In this document: piece by piece, positions 63,224 to 64,000 of the stretch
Layout of the letters: each line of letters opens with the position of its first letter
How positions within the stretch are numbered: position 1 is the stretch's first letter
Assembly (NCBI RefSeq): GCF_004519515.1
Contig: NZ_CP038145.1
Coordinates: forward strand, 868,001 to 932,000
Reading direction: 5' to 3'
Source of the DNA: Actinobacillus indolicus
Lineage (GTDB): Bacteria; Pseudomonadota; Gammaproteobacteria; Enterobacterales; Pasteurellaceae
DNA: 64,000 bases
Notes under the pieces: model-generated
Database searches by the model: none
What the model was told of the DNA's origin: nothing
The model's input: only the letters and a program-made list of their open reading frames with translations
Made by a program: the position numbers and the translations under genes

Positions 63224-64000
63224 TTACATCGCAATAATTAAACATTCCGCCACACTACGAGCATTAGATTGTGCTGATGATGCGGCTGCTCTATCACCTA
63301 CTGGACCTACGAACACACGATTCCATTCACCATTACTAGCAATGCGAGCATTGTATCCTGCCATCGCTAAACGAGCTTGCATATTCTCTGCCTGAGCTTT
63401 ATTTTTAAACGCACCACATTGTAAGCCAAATTTACCTGTAGCTTTTGGAGCTTCTGATGCAGGTTTTGCCGTTGCCACAATTTTGGCCGTTTCTTGTTTA
63501 GTGCTTTCTTGTTTAGCCGTTTGTACTGTTTCTTTTACAGGCTCAGATTTTGCAGATTCAACCTTAGCCTGCTCTGCTTTTTCCTGTTCTGCTTTTTTTG
63601 CAAGTTCTTGTTGTTTTTTCAACTCAGCCTGTTTACGTTTTTCTTCTGCCAGTTTTTGCTCTTTAGCTTTTTTCGCTGCCAATTCTTCTGGGGTAAGCGC
63701 AACAATTTGTGGCTTAGTTTCCGTCGTTTCTGGTGCTTTTTCTACTTTTACAGTTTCACTCTCTGTTGCCACAGAAGCAACAGTAGTTGCAGTCTGAGCA
63801 TTCTGTGCAACTTGTTCTAAACGTAATTGTTCTTCCTTCTGCTTTTGTATCGCTTTTTCTTGCTCTTTTGTTAATTGAGCAAGTTTGGAGTTCTTATCAA
63901 CAGGCACTTCTCTTGTTTCTAAGTCACGAATATAGCTATACACTTCCTCTGGCGGAGTCGGCAAACTACTTTTCGGTTGTTGCTGAGTTTGTACGGTTTG
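63224..64000 (-). CDS. ftsN: Cell-division protein FtsN, C-terminal part (5' end beyond window)
   Basis: Frame is open to the window edge (about 258 residues visible); the membrane helix is outside. PPEEVYSYIRDLETR is the FtsN essential-region motif. A long Lys/Glu/Ala-rich coiled stretch (KAKEQKLAEEKRKQAELKKQ) follows, then a SPOR domain (GKFGLQCGAFKNKAQAENMQARL) that binds denuded septal glycan. Confidence 0.9.
   Translation of the reverse strand, partial: QTVQTQQQPKSSLPTPPEEVYSYIRDLETREVPVDKNSKLAQLTKEQEKAIQKQKEEQLRLEQVAQNAQTATTVASVATESETVKVEKAPETTETKPQIVALTPEELAAKKAKEQKLAEEKRKQAELKKQQELAKKAEQEKAEQAKVESAKSEPVKETVQTAKQESTKQETAKIVATAKPASEAPKATGKFGLQCGAFKNKAQAENMQARLAMAGYNARIASNGEWNRVFVGPVGDRAAASSAQSNARSVAECLIIAM

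Noticed and set aside
63483..63820. Cys/Ser- and Phe-rich open frames opposite ftsN
   Set aside because: They mirror the Lys/Glu/Ala-rich coiled stretch of FtsN on the other strand; no start signal or family match.
1..64000. tRNA, rRNA, CRISPR, prophage or integron structures
   Set aside because: I saw no cloverleaf, spaced direct repeats, integrase or phage structural genes while reading both strands.

Overview
The window looks like Pasteurellaceae chromosome from the Actinobacillus pleuropneumoniae/suis/equuli group. The main clue is the dense 9-mer ACAAGCGGT or its complement ACCGCTTGT, the core of the Apl-type DNA uptake sequence (USS). I count about 25 exact copies, often as inverted pairs between genes. 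Gene content agrees: fhuBA, ygiW-qseBC, an IS1016-like element, and a cpxDCBA/cps group 2-like capsule locus with a CDP-glycerol pathway. Species and serovar cannot be fixed from the sequence alone.

Layout. 1-2.9 kb: end of a hydroxamate siderophore permease (fhuB) and the receptor fhuA. 3-14.3 kb: housekeeping genes (fused mobA-mobB, yihD, dsbA, a DUF2157/GDYXXLXY membrane protein, crcB, an MFS transporter, murJ, rpsT, gph, lgt, a TSUP permease, rppH). 14.3-14.9 kb: a 604-bp AT-rich gap with clustered DnaA boxes and GATC sites, and a QseB-type operator before ygiW-qseB-qseC. 17.4-26.1 kb: rph, yicC-murB-birA, ilvC, ppa, an M48 lipoprotein protease and an SLC13/TrkA-C permease.

26.2-39.2 kb: a complete capsule locus. 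cpxDCBA (ABC exporter) diverges from seven cps genes. These include a glycerol-3-phosphate cytidylyltransferase, TagF-like and LicD-like transferases, a 987-residue multidomain polymerase, two further glycosyltransferases and a protein of unknown function made of two related halves. The predicted product is a teichoic-acid-like polymer with glycerol phosphate and sugar. A decayed IS3-family element lies at the dnaJ-side border.

39.4-64 kb: dnaJ, an effector-binding-like ORF, dnaK with a visible sigma-32 promoter, a cold-shock gene, trpS, ackA, mrcB, ygiD, and a gatZ-like gene split by an intact 713-bp IS1016-like element with a perfect 8-bp target duplication. Then come obgE with two tandem yhbE-like EamA transporters, rpmA-rplU, nagBA with a CRP-like site, rsmD, ftsYEX, corA with a structured leader, a small family-specific ORF and the 3' part of ftsN.

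I found no tRNA, rRNA, CRISPR array or prophage. The most distinctive items are the capsule locus (split active-site motifs in CpsD, repeat protein CpsG), the IS-split gatZ, the palindromic repeat that forms the MobA-MobB linker, and the oriC-like DnaA-box cluster.
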